Source of the DNA: Oscillospiraceae bacterium
GTDB lineage: Bacteria > Bacillota > Clostridia > Oscillospirales > Oscillospiraceae
Direction: 5' to 3'
Length of the DNA: 49,225 nucleotides
Assembly (NCBI GenBank): GCA_017419715.1
Contig: JAFOKO010000014.1
Span: forward strand, 1 to 49,225
In this document: piece by piece, positions 8,940 to 18,063 of the stretch
Layout of the letters: each line of letters opens with the position of its first letter
Position numbering within the stretch: the first letter of the stretch is position 1
The notes under the pieces: model-generated
What the model saw: only the letters and a program-made list of their open reading frames with translations
What the model was told of the DNA's origin: nothing
Database searches by the model: none
Translations under genes and position numbers: made by a program

Positions 8940-10093
8940 GCTTTTTTCCCTCCAATGGATTCCTTGTTGACACACCAACGGGAAATCGAGAGGATAATGC
9001 CCATCTCAAAGAGCTGCAGCAGCAGAGCGGTGCCGCCGTAGGAAAAGAAGGGCAGGGAGATGCCTGTAGGGGGCAGAAGGCCGGAGACCACGCCGATATT
9101 GAAGAAGACCTGCAGGGCCAGCTTGGTGGTCAAACCGGCGGCGACCAGGGTGCCGAAGCGGTCTCGGGCGTGGATGGAGATCCAATATCCCCGTAGGATC
9201 AGCAGAGAAAACAGCAGCAGAATTCCTACCGCGCCGACGAAGCCCAGCTCCTCACAGACAATGGCAAAAATATAATCGTTGTGTTCCTCGGGCAGATACA
9301 GGTATTTCTGCCGGCTTCTGCCCAGGCCAAGGCCCAAAAAGCCGCCGGAGCCGATGGCGTTTTGAGACTGGATGGCCTGATAGCCCTTGCCCAGCGCGTC
9401 GCTCCAGGGGTCCAGCCATGCTTTCACGCGGTCGCTGGCATAACCGAATAGCATCACATAAGCCACCAAAAAGACAGCGACCACCAGACCGCCCAGAATG
9501 AACCAACGCTTTTGGGTGCCGCCAATCAGCATCATCATCGCACCGATCATTAAGATGATCAAGGTAGCGGAAAGATGGCGTTCCAGGTATAGCAACCCGG
9601 CGATCAGGACCATGATCACCGCAAAAGGGGCAACGCCGTAGCGGAAGCTGTTCATCTTGTCCTGCCAGACCGCCATCATGGAGGCAAAGGCGAGCACGAG
9701 GCCCAATTTCGCGATCTCGGAGGGCTGAAACTGGATGGGGCCGAGCTGGATCCAGCGCTTTGCGCCGTTGACCTCTACGCCCGCGATGGGAACCAGGATC
9801 AGCAGGAAAAGAGAAACGATCAGAATGCCCAGGGACAGACGGTACCAGATAAAATAGTTCAGTCGTCCGGCAATCAGTGCAATGAGAATGCCAAGCGCGG
9901 CGAAGCCCGCCTGCCGCACGAAAAAGTAGGCAGGATTTTCGGTTTCCCACCGGGCTCTGGCGTAACTGGCGGAGAACATCATCAGAACGCCGACCAAAGT
10001 GAGCAAAACCACCAGCAACAGGAAGGGCAGATCCAAGACACCAACAGAGGATGTATTGCTCTGCCGCGAATCGAAGTTGTTGTGTTTCAGCAA
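8936..10093 (-). CDS. ftsW: SEDS peptidoglycan polymerase FtsW
   Basis: 385 aa, about ten membrane segments. SEDS markers are the LMMFSAS stretch in the first segment, AKRWIQLGPIQFQPSEIAKLG split across residues about 110-130, the PEEHNDYIFAIVCEELGF loop, and the C-terminal LLPPTGISLPFFSYGG. FtsW polymerises lipid II with the class B PBP encoded upstream. The start is TTG 10093, with AAAGGAGG 10 bases upstream; no ATG is placed better. It follows mraY by 24 bases. As the only SEDS gene here it could also serve as SpoVE, but that cannot be told from sequence. Confidence 0.95.
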   Translation of the reverse strand: MLKHNNFDSRQSNTSSVGVLDLPFLLLVVLLTLVGVLMMFSASYARARWETENPAYFFVRQAGFAALGILIALIAGRLNYFIWYRLSLGILIVSLFLLILVPIAGVEVNGAKRWIQLGPIQFQPSEIAKLGLVLAFASMMAVWQDKMNSFRYGVAPFAVIMVLIAGLLYLERHLSATLIILMIGAMMMLIGGTQKRWFILGGLVVAVFLVAYVMLFGYASDRVKAWLDPWSDALGKGYQAIQSQNAIGSGGFLGLGLGRSRQKYLYLPEEHNDYIFAIVCEELGFVGAVGILLLFSLLILRGYWISIHARDRFGTLVAAGLTTKLALQVFFNIGVVSGLLPPTGISLPFFSYGGTALLLQLFEMGIILSISRWCVNKESIGGKKA

Positions 10094-10117
10094 GGCTTCT
10101 CGGCCTCCTTTACCAGA

Positions 10118-11128
10118 TTAACGAAGCGGCGCGGTGGAGAGATACGCAAGCGCGCCCATGATTGCACTGATGCAGACAAAGACGATCCAGATCTTGACCT
10201 CACTCCAACCACACATCTCAAAGTGGTGATGGATGGGGGTCATTTTAAAGATGCGCCTGCCCTGGTGATCACTGGAAAGATGCTTGGTCAATTTGAAATA
10301 TCCCACCTGAAGAATGACGGAGACGGTCTCAAAGATGTAAACCAGACCCACCAGAAGCAGGATCAGCGGCATATCCAGGGCAAAGGCAAGGCCACAGACC
10401 GCGCCGCCCAAAAACAGGGAGCCGGTGTCGCCCATAAAGACCTTGGCAGGATGGAAGTTGTAGCACAGGAAGCCGCCCAGACCGCCCAGCAGGGCGGCAG
10501 GCAGAATGGCCAGCTCGGCCTTTTTGATCGCAATGGCCGTGACCAGAAAGAAGATCATCACCGGCACAGTCACGCCGGAGGCAAGACCGTCGATGCCGTC
10601 GGTCAAGTTGACCGCATTCACAGTGCCGACGATCACAAACACAGCGAAGGGGATATAGACGCCGATGGGAACGGACCAAGCCGTTTTGGAAAACGGGATC
10701 CAGAGGGTGGCTGTCAAATGGCCCGTGCGGTAGAGAATGTAGAGGTAGAGGGCCGAGGCGGCCAGCTGGAGCAGTAGCTTTTGCAGGGCGGTGAGGCCGA
10801 GATTCTGCTTCTTTTTGACCTTGAAGAAGTCATCCAGAAAGCCGATTGCACCGAAGACGAGGGCAAAGGCAAACACCAGCGCCGAGGTCCAGGCACCGAA
10901 CACAAAGCCCATGACGACGGTGCCGATCAGAGCGGTCAAGATGAAGATCAGCCCGCCCATGGCCGGGGTGCCGGTCTTGCTCATGTGCCAGCTCGGCCCG
11001 GCCTCCCGGATCGTCTGCCCTGCCTTCATAGCCCGTAGCCAGGGAATGAGGAAGCGTCCTGCCACCAGAGCGATGACAAAGCAGGGAACGATCATTAGTA
11101 TAGTCGACAAAATCTGTCCGTCTTTCAT
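10118..11128 (-). CDS. mraY: Phospho-N-acetylmuramoyl-pentapeptide-transferase MraY
   Basis: 336 aa with about ten membrane segments. Transfers phospho-MurNAc-pentapeptide to undecaprenyl phosphate, giving lipid I. Key family motifs are visible: GTPAMGG near the N-terminus, DDFFKVKKKQNLGL, NAVNLTDGIDGLA and GDTGSLFLGG, plus the HHHFE near the C-terminus. The start is ATG 11128 behind GGAGG; the reading from 11179 extends into untranslated sequence. The gene is 59 bases after murF. In Bacillus and many Clostridia murD follows mraY; here ftsW follows directly. Confidence 0.97.
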   Translation of the reverse strand: MKDGQILSTILMIVPCFVIALVAGRFLIPWLRAMKAGQTIREAGPSWHMSKTGTPAMGGLIFILTALIGTVVMGFVFGAWTSALVFAFALVFGAIGFLDDFFKVKKKQNLGLTALQKLLLQLAASALYLYILYRTGHLTATLWIPFSKTAWSVPIGVYIPFAVFVIVGTVNAVNLTDGIDGLASGVTVPVMIFFLVTAIAIKKAELAILPAALLGGLGGFLCYNFHPAKVFMGDTGSLFLGGAVCGLAFALDMPLILLLVGLVYIFETVSVILQVGYFKLTKHLSSDHQGRRIFKMTPIHHHFEMCGWSEVKIWIVFVCISAIMGALAYLSTAPLR

Positions 11129-11187
11129 GGATAATCCTCCGTATGAAGCGTTAGAAGTGTGAGAAAGCTTGCGAAGCATGGAATTGC

Positions 11188-12519
11188 TTACGATTGGAAA
11201 AAGCGCGCCAAAATCTGTTCCAGGTGCATGCCGTGGCTGGCCTTGAACAGCAGTACATCGCCGGGACGGGCAATGCCCTTCAAAGCTTCCAGCAGGGCGT
11301 CAGGGGTATCAAAGTGGAGCGCTTTTTCTCCGGCGGCGGCAGCCAGCTCCCGAGACAGGGGACCGTAGGCCAGGATCTGATCCGCAAGCGCGGCGGCCTG
11401 CTCGCCCACGGTCCGGTGGGCAGCCGGGGCAAAGTCTCCCAGCTCCAGCATGTCGCCCAGAACGGCGATCCGCCGCCCCTGGGTGGGGAGACTGTGCAGA
11501 ACCGTAAAGGCTGCCTGCATGGATTCCGGCCCCGCGTTGTAGCAATCCGCGATCACGGTGTAGCCCGCCTGCTCATAGGTCCGAAGCCGGTCGCCGGTGT
11601 TGACAAAGCGACCCAGCGCCTCAGCCGCGGCCTCCAACGGGACCCCAATGCAGTGAGCCGCCAGCATGGCGGCCAGAGCGTTGACGACATTGTGTTGGCC
11701 GGGGGCGGGGAGCGTAAGCTTGATCCGCCGGCCAAAGCCGACGGCAGTGAAGGAGGAGCCGGTGGGCGTCAACTGGATCTCCTCCGCCCGGAGATCGTTG
11801 CCGGGGCCAAGGCCGAACCACAGGGTCTTGCAGGCAGGCGCGGCGGCTCGAAGCAGAGGCTCGTCGCCGTGGAGCACGGCCACGCCGTCCGGGGCCAGGC
11901 CTTCCAGAATCTCCAGCTTTGCCCGGCAGATCCCTTCCCGGGAGCCGAGGTTTTCGATATGCATGGAACCGATGTTGGTGATGACAGCAACATCCGGGCG
12001 TACCAGACGCGTAAGCGCGGAGAGCTCTCCGGCGTGGTTCATGCCCATCTCCACCACAGCTGCCTGGGTGGACGGGTGCAGATCCAGCAAAGTCCGCGGC
12101 ACGCCGATCTCGTTGTTAAAGTTCTGTTGGGTCCACTGGGTGCGGTAGACGGCCCCACAGGCGGCGGCGGTCATCTCCTTGGTGGTGGTTTTGCCCACGC
12201 TGCCGGTAAGCCCGATGAAGCGGGTCTTGCATAGCGTGGAGCGCCAGCCAGCGGCGATCTGCTGGAGCGCGGCCAGACTGTCCGGGACGACGAGCATCGG
12301 CACCTGGGGAAGCTGCCGCTCTCCCAGAGCGGCAGCGGCTCCGGCCTCCATGGCCCTGCCAATGAAGTCGTGCCCGTCCCGTGCGGCTTTCAAAGCGACA
12401 AAAAGCTGCCCCGGCCGGAGCTTTCGGGAATCGTTCTCAGCGCCTTCAAAAGCTACGCTTTCGTATTCCGGTAAAACGCTTCCGCCACACCAGGCAGCGG
12501 CTTGTTTCAGTGTAATCAT
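11188..12519 (-). CDS. murF: UDP-MurNAc-tripeptide-D-Ala-D-Ala ligase MurF
   Basis: 443 aa Mur ligase that adds D-Ala-D-Ala to the UDP-MurNAc-tripeptide. Domain order: an N-terminal substrate domain (MurF type, beginning MITLKQAAAW), the central ATPase with TGSVGKTTTKE at about 105-115 and NFNNEIGVP and EMGMNHAGE, and the C-terminal domain with DCYNAGPESMQAA and LGDMLELG. ATG 12519 follows GGAGG at 7 bases. It lies 33 bases after murE, with an AATTG-rich tandem repeat at the junction. Confidence 0.96.
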   Translation of the reverse strand: MITLKQAAAWCGGSVLPEYESVAFEGAENDSRKLRPGQLFVALKAARDGHDFIGRAMEAGAAAALGERQLPQVPMLVVPDSLAALQQIAAGWRSTLCKTRFIGLTGSVGKTTTKEMTAAACGAVYRTQWTQQNFNNEIGVPRTLLDLHPSTQAAVVEMGMNHAGELSALTRLVRPDVAVITNIGSMHIENLGSREGICRAKLEILEGLAPDGVAVLHGDEPLLRAAAPACKTLWFGLGPGNDLRAEEIQLTPTGSSFTAVGFGRRIKLTLPAPGQHNVVNALAAMLAAHCIGVPLEAAAEALGRFVNTGDRLRTYEQAGYTVIADCYNAGPESMQAAFTVLHSLPTQGRRIAVLGDMLELGDFAPAAHRTVGEQAAALADQILAYGPLSRELAAAAGEKALHFDTPDALLEALKGIARPGDVLLFKASHGMHLEQILARFFQS

Positions 12520-12552
12520 GAAAAACCTCCGACAATTGTCGACACGCAACGG

Positions 12553-12573
12553 TCAATTGTCAATTGTCAATTG
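12553..12573. repeat. Tandem TTGACAA repeat at the murE-murF junction
   Basis: Three near-perfect copies of a 7-base unit (CAATTGT on the plus strand, TTGACAA on the minus) lie over the murE stop codon, and a related ACAATTGT palindrome sits at 12532-12539 before the murF ribosome-binding site. The repeat supplies the last five codons and stop of murE. Confidence 0.8.
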
Positions 12574-14004
12574 CTTTGCGACTTCTTCGCGTTCGTCCAG
12601 GTGGGTCTTTTCTGTGCCGATGATCTGGTAGGTCTCGTGGCCCTTGCCGCACAGGACGATGATATCTCCGGCTTTGGCCTCCTGCATGGCGCGGGCAATG
12701 GCCTCCCGGCGGTTTTCTACCACCAGATAGGGCTGCTCGAGGCCTTGCGCGCCCTTCACGATCTCAGCGATGATCTTTTCCGGGTCCTCCGTGCGGGGGT
12801 TATCGGAGGTAATGATGGCCAGATCCGACAGCTTGACGCCGATCTTGCCCATGATGGGACGCTTGATGGGGTCCCGGTCTCCGCCACAGCCGAAGACGGC
12901 AATGAGCCGCCCCTTGCAGAAGCCCCGCACGGAGCGTAGGACATTTTCCAAAGCGTCGGGGGTGTGGGCGTAGTCGATCAGGACGGTGTAATCCTTCCCG
13001 GGCGTGGGCACAACTTCCAGCCGACCCTTGACCCCGGCCGCATTGCCCAGGGCTTCTGCAGCGGCCTCCGGGCGAATGCCGAGGCCGATGGACATGCCCA
13101 AAACGGTCAAGGCGTTGTAGACCGTAAAGCCGCCGGGGATCCCCACGCGAACAGGCCAGGAACGCCCCTCGTAGTTGCCGGTGAAGGACACATGATCAGC
13201 TTCCAGCTCGATCTCCGTGGCGGTGAGATCTGCTGCGGCCCCATTTGCGGAAAGGGTCAAGACCCAGCATGCGGCCGCGTCCACGGTCTTGGCGACCATT
13301 TCATCGTCGATGTTGAAGACGCTGAAGCCGGAGCGTCGGAAAAGCAGGGCCTTTGCCTGGCGGTAGGCCTCCATGGTCTTGTGGAAATCCAGATGATCCT
13401 CTGTGAGATTGGTGAAAGCGCCCACGGCAAAGGGAATGCAGTCGACCCGGTGCAGATACAGGGCGTGCGAGGAGACCTCCATCACCACATGGGTGCATCC
13501 GGCCTCCGCCATCCGGGCGAAAAGCCCCTGGAGCTCAAAGCTCTCCGGCGTGGTTCGCTCCGTGGGAATGACTTCCTTGCCGATCATGTTTTGGATGGTG
13601 CCGATCAGCCCCACCTTTGCGCCGAGGCATTGCTCCAGCACAGACTTGAGCAGATAGGTCACGGTGGTTTTGCCGTTGGTGCCGGTGACACCCAGGATGG
13701 TCATTTTCGATGCCGGGTGGCCGTACCAGTTGGCGCCCAGCACAGCCAGTGCCACGCGGGTGTCCGGGACCCGGATGAATGGCACATTGCCTTCGGGCTT
13801 CTGCTCACAGATGATGCAGGCCGCGCCTTGCTTGAGCGCCATGGGAATGAAGCGGTGGCCGTCGGCGGCATAGCCTGTGATGGCAACGAAGATGTGCCCT
13901 TCCTCTACCCGGCGGGAGTCGTAGCTCACGCCGGTGATCTCAATGTCTGGATCAACGCTGCTTTCCAGAATGGGAATATCGGTTAACAGGTCTGAGAGTT
14001 TCAT
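12553..14004 (-). CDS. murE: UDP-MurNAc-tripeptide synthetase MurE (meso-DAP type)
   Basis: 483 aa Mur ligase that adds the third residue to UDP-MurNAc-L-Ala-D-Glu. The ATP loop GTNGKTT is at 108-114, TTPES and the VMEVSSHAL block follow, and the specificity motif is DNPR at 401-404. DNPR is the meso-diaminopimelate signature, in contrast to the DDPN/DNPA-type of lysine enzymes, and this fits the dapA-dapB-ddh operon in the same window. ATG 14004 follows AGGAGG. The last residues (QLTIDN and stop) are encoded by a TTGACAA tandem repeat, so the C-terminus was probably altered by repeat gain. Confidence 0.96.
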   Translation of the reverse strand: MKLSDLLTDIPILESSVDPDIEITGVSYDSRRVEEGHIFVAITGYAADGHRFIPMALKQGAACIICEQKPEGNVPFIRVPDTRVALAVLGANWYGHPASKMTILGVTGTNGKTTVTYLLKSVLEQCLGAKVGLIGTIQNMIGKEVIPTERTTPESFELQGLFARMAEAGCTHVVMEVSSHALYLHRVDCIPFAVGAFTNLTEDHLDFHKTMEAYRQAKALLFRRSGFSVFNIDDEMVAKTVDAAACWVLTLSANGAAADLTATEIELEADHVSFTGNYEGRSWPVRVGIPGGFTVYNALTVLGMSIGLGIRPEAAAEALGNAAGVKGRLEVVPTPGKDYTVLIDYAHTPDALENVLRSVRGFCKGRLIAVFGCGGDRDPIKRPIMGKIGVKLSDLAIITSDNPRTEDPEKIIAEIVKGAQGLEQPYLVVENRREAIARAMQEAKAGDIIVLCGKGHETYQIIGTEKTHLDEREEVAKQLTIDN

Positions 14005-14071
14005 GGTGCCTCCTGTTTATGATTGTGAAACGATCCAAGTGTGCGCCGCTCTTTTTTGCGCATTTCATTAT

Positions 14072-14100
14072 ATTATAGCAAACCGGATGGGAAAATTCAA
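14072..14100 (-). promoter_or_regulatory. Likely internal promoter ahead of murE
   Basis: On the minus strand TTGAAT (14100-14095) and TATAAT (14077-14072) are 17 bases apart, within the 145-base gap between spoVD/ftsI and murE. The -10 is perfect. It would drive murE and the downstream genes apart from the mraZ promoter. Confidence 0.72.
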
Positions 14101-14149
14101 TCTTTACTTCGCCAATGACGGAATGAAGCGCCCAAAGCGAGGGCGGGAG

Positions 14150-16486
14150 TCAATCGAGGGCGGTCTGGTCTGTGAGCTCTACGGTCACGGTGGAGCCGCG
14201 AACGACTTCGGTTCCGGGAGCAGGCTCTTGGTCGGTGACCACGGCGTATGCCCAGCTGGAGCCCTTGGTCTGCAGATACAGCCCGGAGTTTTCCATGGCT
14301 ATCCGGGCAATGGCGGGATTCATGCCCTTCAGATCCGGGACGGTCACAAAGTCGACGGGGACAGTCTCCCCCATATAGAGAATGACTTCGGAGTTGCCGG
14401 GCAGCATTTCGTTCGGTGCAGGGATCTGGCCGGTCACAGTGCCGCCGCTGCCTACGGTTTCGTATGTCAGGCTCTGTTCGGCCAACACGCGGGCGGCTTC
14501 GTCCTCTGTAAGATCCCGCACATCGGGCATGGGAATGTTGACCGTGCTCATGTCTACGCCGGTATAGTCGGGCTGCACCCCCAGATAGAGCAGAGTGTCG
14601 GCGAATACATCCCGAACCACGGGAGCGGCCATCACGCCGCCGGAAATATAGATGCCGGTATCGCGGCTCGGCGTATCAAGCGCCACCAGGCAGATGTATT
14701 GGGGGTCATCCATGGGAGCAATGCCCACAAAGGAGACGATGCGATCATCCGTCTGCCGGCCGTTTTCGTCGTAGACATCCAGCTTTTCGGAGGTTCCGGT
14801 CTTTCCGCCCACGCGGAAGCCGGGCAGCTTTGCGTTACCGGCAGTGCCGTCGGTGACGACGGACTCGATCAGCTTGCACATCTCCTTAGAGGTGTCCTCG
14901 CTGATGGCCTGCCGGAGGATGGTTTTGCCGTGCTTTTCCACAACATTGCCGTTCTCGTCCAGGATCTCAGAGACGACATAGGGCTGAAGTACATAGCCTC
15001 CGTTGACTACGGCAGCGATGGCGCGCACCATCTGAATGGGCGTAGGCTTGACGGACTGGCCGAAGGCCACGGTGGTCAACTGGGCGTTTTCCATGAGCAT
15101 TGCCTTGGTGTGAAAGACGCCCGTGGCTTCGCCGGACATGTCGATGCCGGTTTTCTCCAACAGACCAAAGGCGTCGATGTAGTCATAAAGCTTGTCGCCG
15201 CCCAGCATCATACCGATGTCGGCGAAGGCAATGTTGCAGGAGTTTTGCAGCGCGTTTGCCAGAGTTTCCGGGCCGTGGCCCTCGCTCTTCCAGCAGTGCA
15301 GAGTGGAATCGCGATCCACATAGTCCTTTGCGCCGGAGCAATAGAAGCTGCTGTTTTCGTCCACAGCGTGCTCCTCCAGGGCGGCGGCCAGGGTGATGGT
15401 TTTGAAGGTGGAGCCCGGCTCATAGCCGTCGGAGACACAGCGGTTTCGCCACTGCTTGAGTCTGGCGGCGGCTACGGCGCTGTCGTATTTCTTGATTAGC
15501 GCCGCGTATGCCGGCGAGTTGCTGCTCAGCCGTTTGAGATCTTCGTCGATTTTTTTCAGATTTTCCAGCTCGGCGAGATCAATGATCTCCAGGTAGTTGT
15601 TCGGATCGTAGCTGCCCTCGATGGCCATAGCCAGGATCGCCCCGGTGTTGACATCCATGATGATGCCGAAGGCGCCGTTTTTGATATCGTATTTTTCAAT
15701 GGCTGCCTTGAGGTTTTTTTCCAGATACATTTGCACCGTGGAATCAATGGTCAAAACCAGAGAATTGCCGTCGGTGGCCTCGTAGTATTTTTCGTAGGAG
15801 TAGAGCATCTGAGTCTCGTAGTTGCCCTTGGTGGTAATGACCGCTCCGGCGGTGCCCTGCAGCACATCGTCGTAGTAGGCTTCCAGCCCATCGCCGCCCC
15901 TGTTTTCGGCGTTGGTAAAACCGATGACTTGGGCAGCCGTGGTTCCGGCGGGATAGTAGCGCTGGGAATCGGATTCCAGATGAATGCCGCTCAGGTTGTT
16001 GTCGGTGATGAATTTTCGGACGGCGTCAGCCTCTTCAATCTCGCGCTTTCGGGCGATGACCTCATACTGGCGGTCCAGTTTCGCGGCCTTCTCCCGGATG
16101 GAGTTGGCGTCGATGTTCAGAATCGCGGCCAGACTGTTGGCAATAAAATCCACATTTTCATGGCTGTTGTTGATCTCCAACGGATCAATAAATACATTCT
16201 CCACGGTCTTAGAGGCCGCAAGGATGTTCATGTTGCAGTCGTAGATCGTGCCGCGGTCCGCTGTGACGGTGGTGGAGCGGGTTTGATTGCTGATGGCGTC
16301 GCTTTCAAACTCATCGTGCCGAACGATCATCAGATCGAACAGACGCCAGATGAGCGGGATGAACAGGATCACGCCACAGATGATCATGAGAAAGCTTGTG
16401 CGCCGAAGCATTGCGTGGGTGGCTTTTTCACGGTTATAAGCGGGAACATGCTTTTTCAGCAGTTTGATTTTCGATTTTTTTGACAT
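14150..16486 (-). CDS. Class B penicillin-binding protein, SpoVD/FtsI type, with two PASTA domains
   Basis: 778 aa DD-transpeptidase that cross-links septal or spore-cortex peptidoglycan with the SEDS protein FtsW. One N-terminal membrane helix (about residues 30-55) is followed by the class B dimerisation domain, and the transpeptidase domain has S359-T-F-K362, a SCN motif and K562-T-G-T. Two PASTA domains lie at about 640-705 and 707-775. The start is ATG 16486 behind AGAGGTGA; the longer frame to 16630 runs through the upstream hairpin. Bacillus SpoVD has one PASTA and PBP2B has two, so name and role (division, sporulation or both) stay open. It is the only such gene in this cluster. Confidence 0.93.
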   Translation of the reverse strand: MSKKSKIKLLKKHVPAYNREKATHAMLRRTSFLMIICGVILFIPLIWRLFDLMIVRHDEFESDAISNQTRSTTVTADRGTIYDCNMNILAASKTVENVFIDPLEINNSHENVDFIANSLAAILNIDANSIREKAAKLDRQYEVIARKREIEEADAVRKFITDNNLSGIHLESDSQRYYPAGTTAAQVIGFTNAENRGGDGLEAYYDDVLQGTAGAVITTKGNYETQMLYSYEKYYEATDGNSLVLTIDSTVQMYLEKNLKAAIEKYDIKNGAFGIIMDVNTGAILAMAIEGSYDPNNYLEIIDLAELENLKKIDEDLKRLSSNSPAYAALIKKYDSAVAAARLKQWRNRCVSDGYEPGSTFKTITLAAALEEHAVDENSSFYCSGAKDYVDRDSTLHCWKSEGHGPETLANALQNSCNIAFADIGMMLGGDKLYDYIDAFGLLEKTGIDMSGEATGVFHTKAMLMENAQLTTVAFGQSVKPTPIQMVRAIAAVVNGGYVLQPYVVSEILDENGNVVEKHGKTILRQAISEDTSKEMCKLIESVVTDGTAGNAKLPGFRVGGKTGTSEKLDVYDENGRQTDDRIVSFVGIAPMDDPQYICLVALDTPSRDTGIYISGGVMAAPVVRDVFADTLLYLGVQPDYTGVDMSTVNIPMPDVRDLTEDEAARVLAEQSLTYETVGSGGTVTGQIPAPNEMLPGNSEVILYMGETVPVDFVTVPDLKGMNPAIARIAMENSGLYLQTKGSSWAYAVVTDQEPAPGTEVVRGSTVTVELTDQTALD

Positions 16487-16543
16487 GAGATCACCTCTGC
16501 AGATCGCGCGAGCAGGAATCAGAAAAAATGCGCTATGCGTTTG

Positions 16544-16575
16544 AAAAGGGGCGGCACTGGGTGCGCGCCCCTTTT
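16544..16575 (-). terminator. Terminator-like hairpin between ftsL and spoVD/ftsI
   Basis: Arms AAAAGGGGCG and CGCCCCTTTT (16544-16553, 16566-16575) plus an inner 4-bp stem make a hairpin with a T4 end on the minus strand, within the dcw cluster. It resembles a partial intrinsic terminator that could lower expression of the genes after ftsL. Confidence 0.65.
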
Positions 16576-16590
16576 GGTTATATGGTTTGA

Positions 16591-17097
16591 TTAACGGAAA
16601 TATTCCAATACACCGTTGAAGCTGTCGCACAGGGCGTCCCAGGCTTTTTCTGCGAAGCTGCGCCGGTCGACCTGCAGGACCTCTGCGTGGTCCGCGCCTG
16701 CAATATTGAGGTAGACCGTCTGCCGTGTCGAGGGCTGTGTCATACCCAGCTCCTTGGCCCGCTGCTCGATTTGCGCCAGATCAATGCGGCTTTCGTAGGT
16801 GGAGCGAAGCTTCTCAGTGGCGGCGTTGGCCACTGAGAGCTCATACTGCAGTTCTCCGACTCGCTCCGTCGCGTCGTAGAGCTTCACATAGCTGTAGATC
16901 ACCATCAGCAGCATTGCCGCAACCACAAACAGACCCAGCACCGCCACGGGCGCAATGACCAACCGGGGCTTGGAGGCCTGCTTGGTTCGGGGAAGCGATT
17001 TTTCCTCGGGCAGCCTTGCAGGCCGGGGGCGAGGGAGTGCCGCGGCGCGAACATCATAGGCCGCGCTGCCATTGGATCTGTAGTTGTGTTCGGCCAT
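16591..17097 (-). CDS. ftsL: FtsL-like septum protein
   Basis: 168 aa bitopic protein. Residues 1-45 are a basic, proline-rich cytoplasmic part, about 47-70 one membrane helix, and about 72-115 a heptad-like coiled coil (ERVGELQYELSVANAATEKLRS region), ending in a short AQIEQRAKELGM motif that is typical of FtsL/DivIC C-termini. FtsL joins FtsQ/DivIB and DivIC to activate FtsW and its PBP. The position between rsmH and the class B PBP is the standard ftsL place and is the main support, as FtsL sequences diverge. The 55-residue tail after the coil is longer than usual. Confidence 0.85.
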   Translation of the reverse strand: MAEHNYRSNGSAAYDVRAAALPRPRPARLPEEKSLPRTKQASKPRLVIAPVAVLGLFVVAAMLLMVIYSYVKLYDATERVGELQYELSVANAATEKLRSTYESRIDLAQIEQRAKELGMTQPSTRQTVYLNIAGADHAEVLQVDRRSFAEKAWDALCDSFNGVLEYFR

Positions 17098-17130
17098 GTT
17101 GTCCTCCTGACTGTCGAGAAAAAAAGTTGA

Positions 17131-18063
17131 TCAGATGCGCTCACCGACGCGCAACTTGGCGCTTCTGGAGCGGGGGTTTTGTTCCAGTTCTGCCTCGCCG
17201 GCGGTGATGGGCTTGCGGGCCACCAGCTTCAGCCGGGGCTTTTTCCCGCAAACACAGACGGGAAATTCCGGGGGACAGGTGCAGCCCCTGGCGGCCTCGG
17301 CCATAGCGTTTTTCACGATCCTGTCTTCCAGGGAATGGAAGGTGATCACGGCCAGCCGTCCGCCTGGATTCAGCCGGTCAATGGCGCGGCTCATGACACT
17401 GTCCACAGCGCCAAGCTCGTCGTTGACGGCAATGCGAATAGCCTGAAAGCTTCGCTTGGCAGGATGCTGCTTTTCTCGCAACGCCTTTTGGGGCATGGCG
17501 TTGCGAATCACATCCACCAGAGCAAGGGTGGTATCGATGGGCACCTGCTCCCGCCGCCGGACGATGGCGGCGGCGATCAGCGGGGCGTAGCGTTCTTCCC
17601 CGTAGGTGAACAGGATCCGCCGCAACTCCTCCTGGGGCCAGGTGTTGACGAGCTCCCAGGCGGTGAGGGGATCCGAGGGGTCCATTCGCATGTCCAGCGG
17701 GGCGTCCGCCATATAGCTGAAGCCGCGGCTCGCCTCGTCCAGCTGGGGCGAGGAGACGCCCAGATCCAGCAGGATCCCGTCTACGCCGCGAATGCCCAGC
17801 TCGTCCAGAATGGTATCCAGCTCTCGAAAATTGGAATGCACAAGCTGGACCCGGTCGCGCCAGGGGGCCAGCCGTTCAGCGGCGGCGGCCAGAGCCTTGG
17901 GGTCCCGGTCAACCCCAATGAGGATGCCGGTGGTCAAGCGCTTCGCGATCTCAGAAGAGTGCCCTGCACCGCCCAGCGTGCCGTCCAGGTAGATCCCGTC
18001 GGGCCGGATGTGCAGAGCCTCGATGGATTCGTCCAGCAGAACCGAAACATGATGAAAGCCCAT
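17131..18063 (-). CDS. rsmH: 16S rRNA (cytosine(1402)-N(4))-methyltransferase RsmH
   Basis: 310 aa SAM-dependent methyltransferase (old name MraW) acting on C1402 in the ribosome decoding centre. It begins with the family hallmark HHVSVLLDESIEAL, followed by DGTLGGAGHS (about 29-38), LLDLGVSSPQLD, RGFSY and DMRMD, then the helical insert and the ITFHSLEDRIVK motif near 240. The C-terminal part has the usual CTCPP and CVCGKKP cysteine pairs. ATG 18063 overlaps the mraZ stop by one base (TAATG), so the two are coupled. Confidence 0.97.
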   Translation of the reverse strand: MGFHHVSVLLDESIEALHIRPDGIYLDGTLGGAGHSSEIAKRLTTGILIGVDRDPKALAAAAERLAPWRDRVQLVHSNFRELDTILDELGIRGVDGILLDLGVSSPQLDEASRGFSYMADAPLDMRMDPSDPLTAWELVNTWPQEELRRILFTYGEERYAPLIAAAIVRRREQVPIDTTLALVDVIRNAMPQKALREKQHPAKRSFQAIRIAVNDELGAVDSVMSRAIDRLNPGGRLAVITFHSLEDRIVKNAMAEAARGCTCPPEFPVCVCGKKPRLKLVARKPITAGEAELEQNPRSRSAKLRVGERI

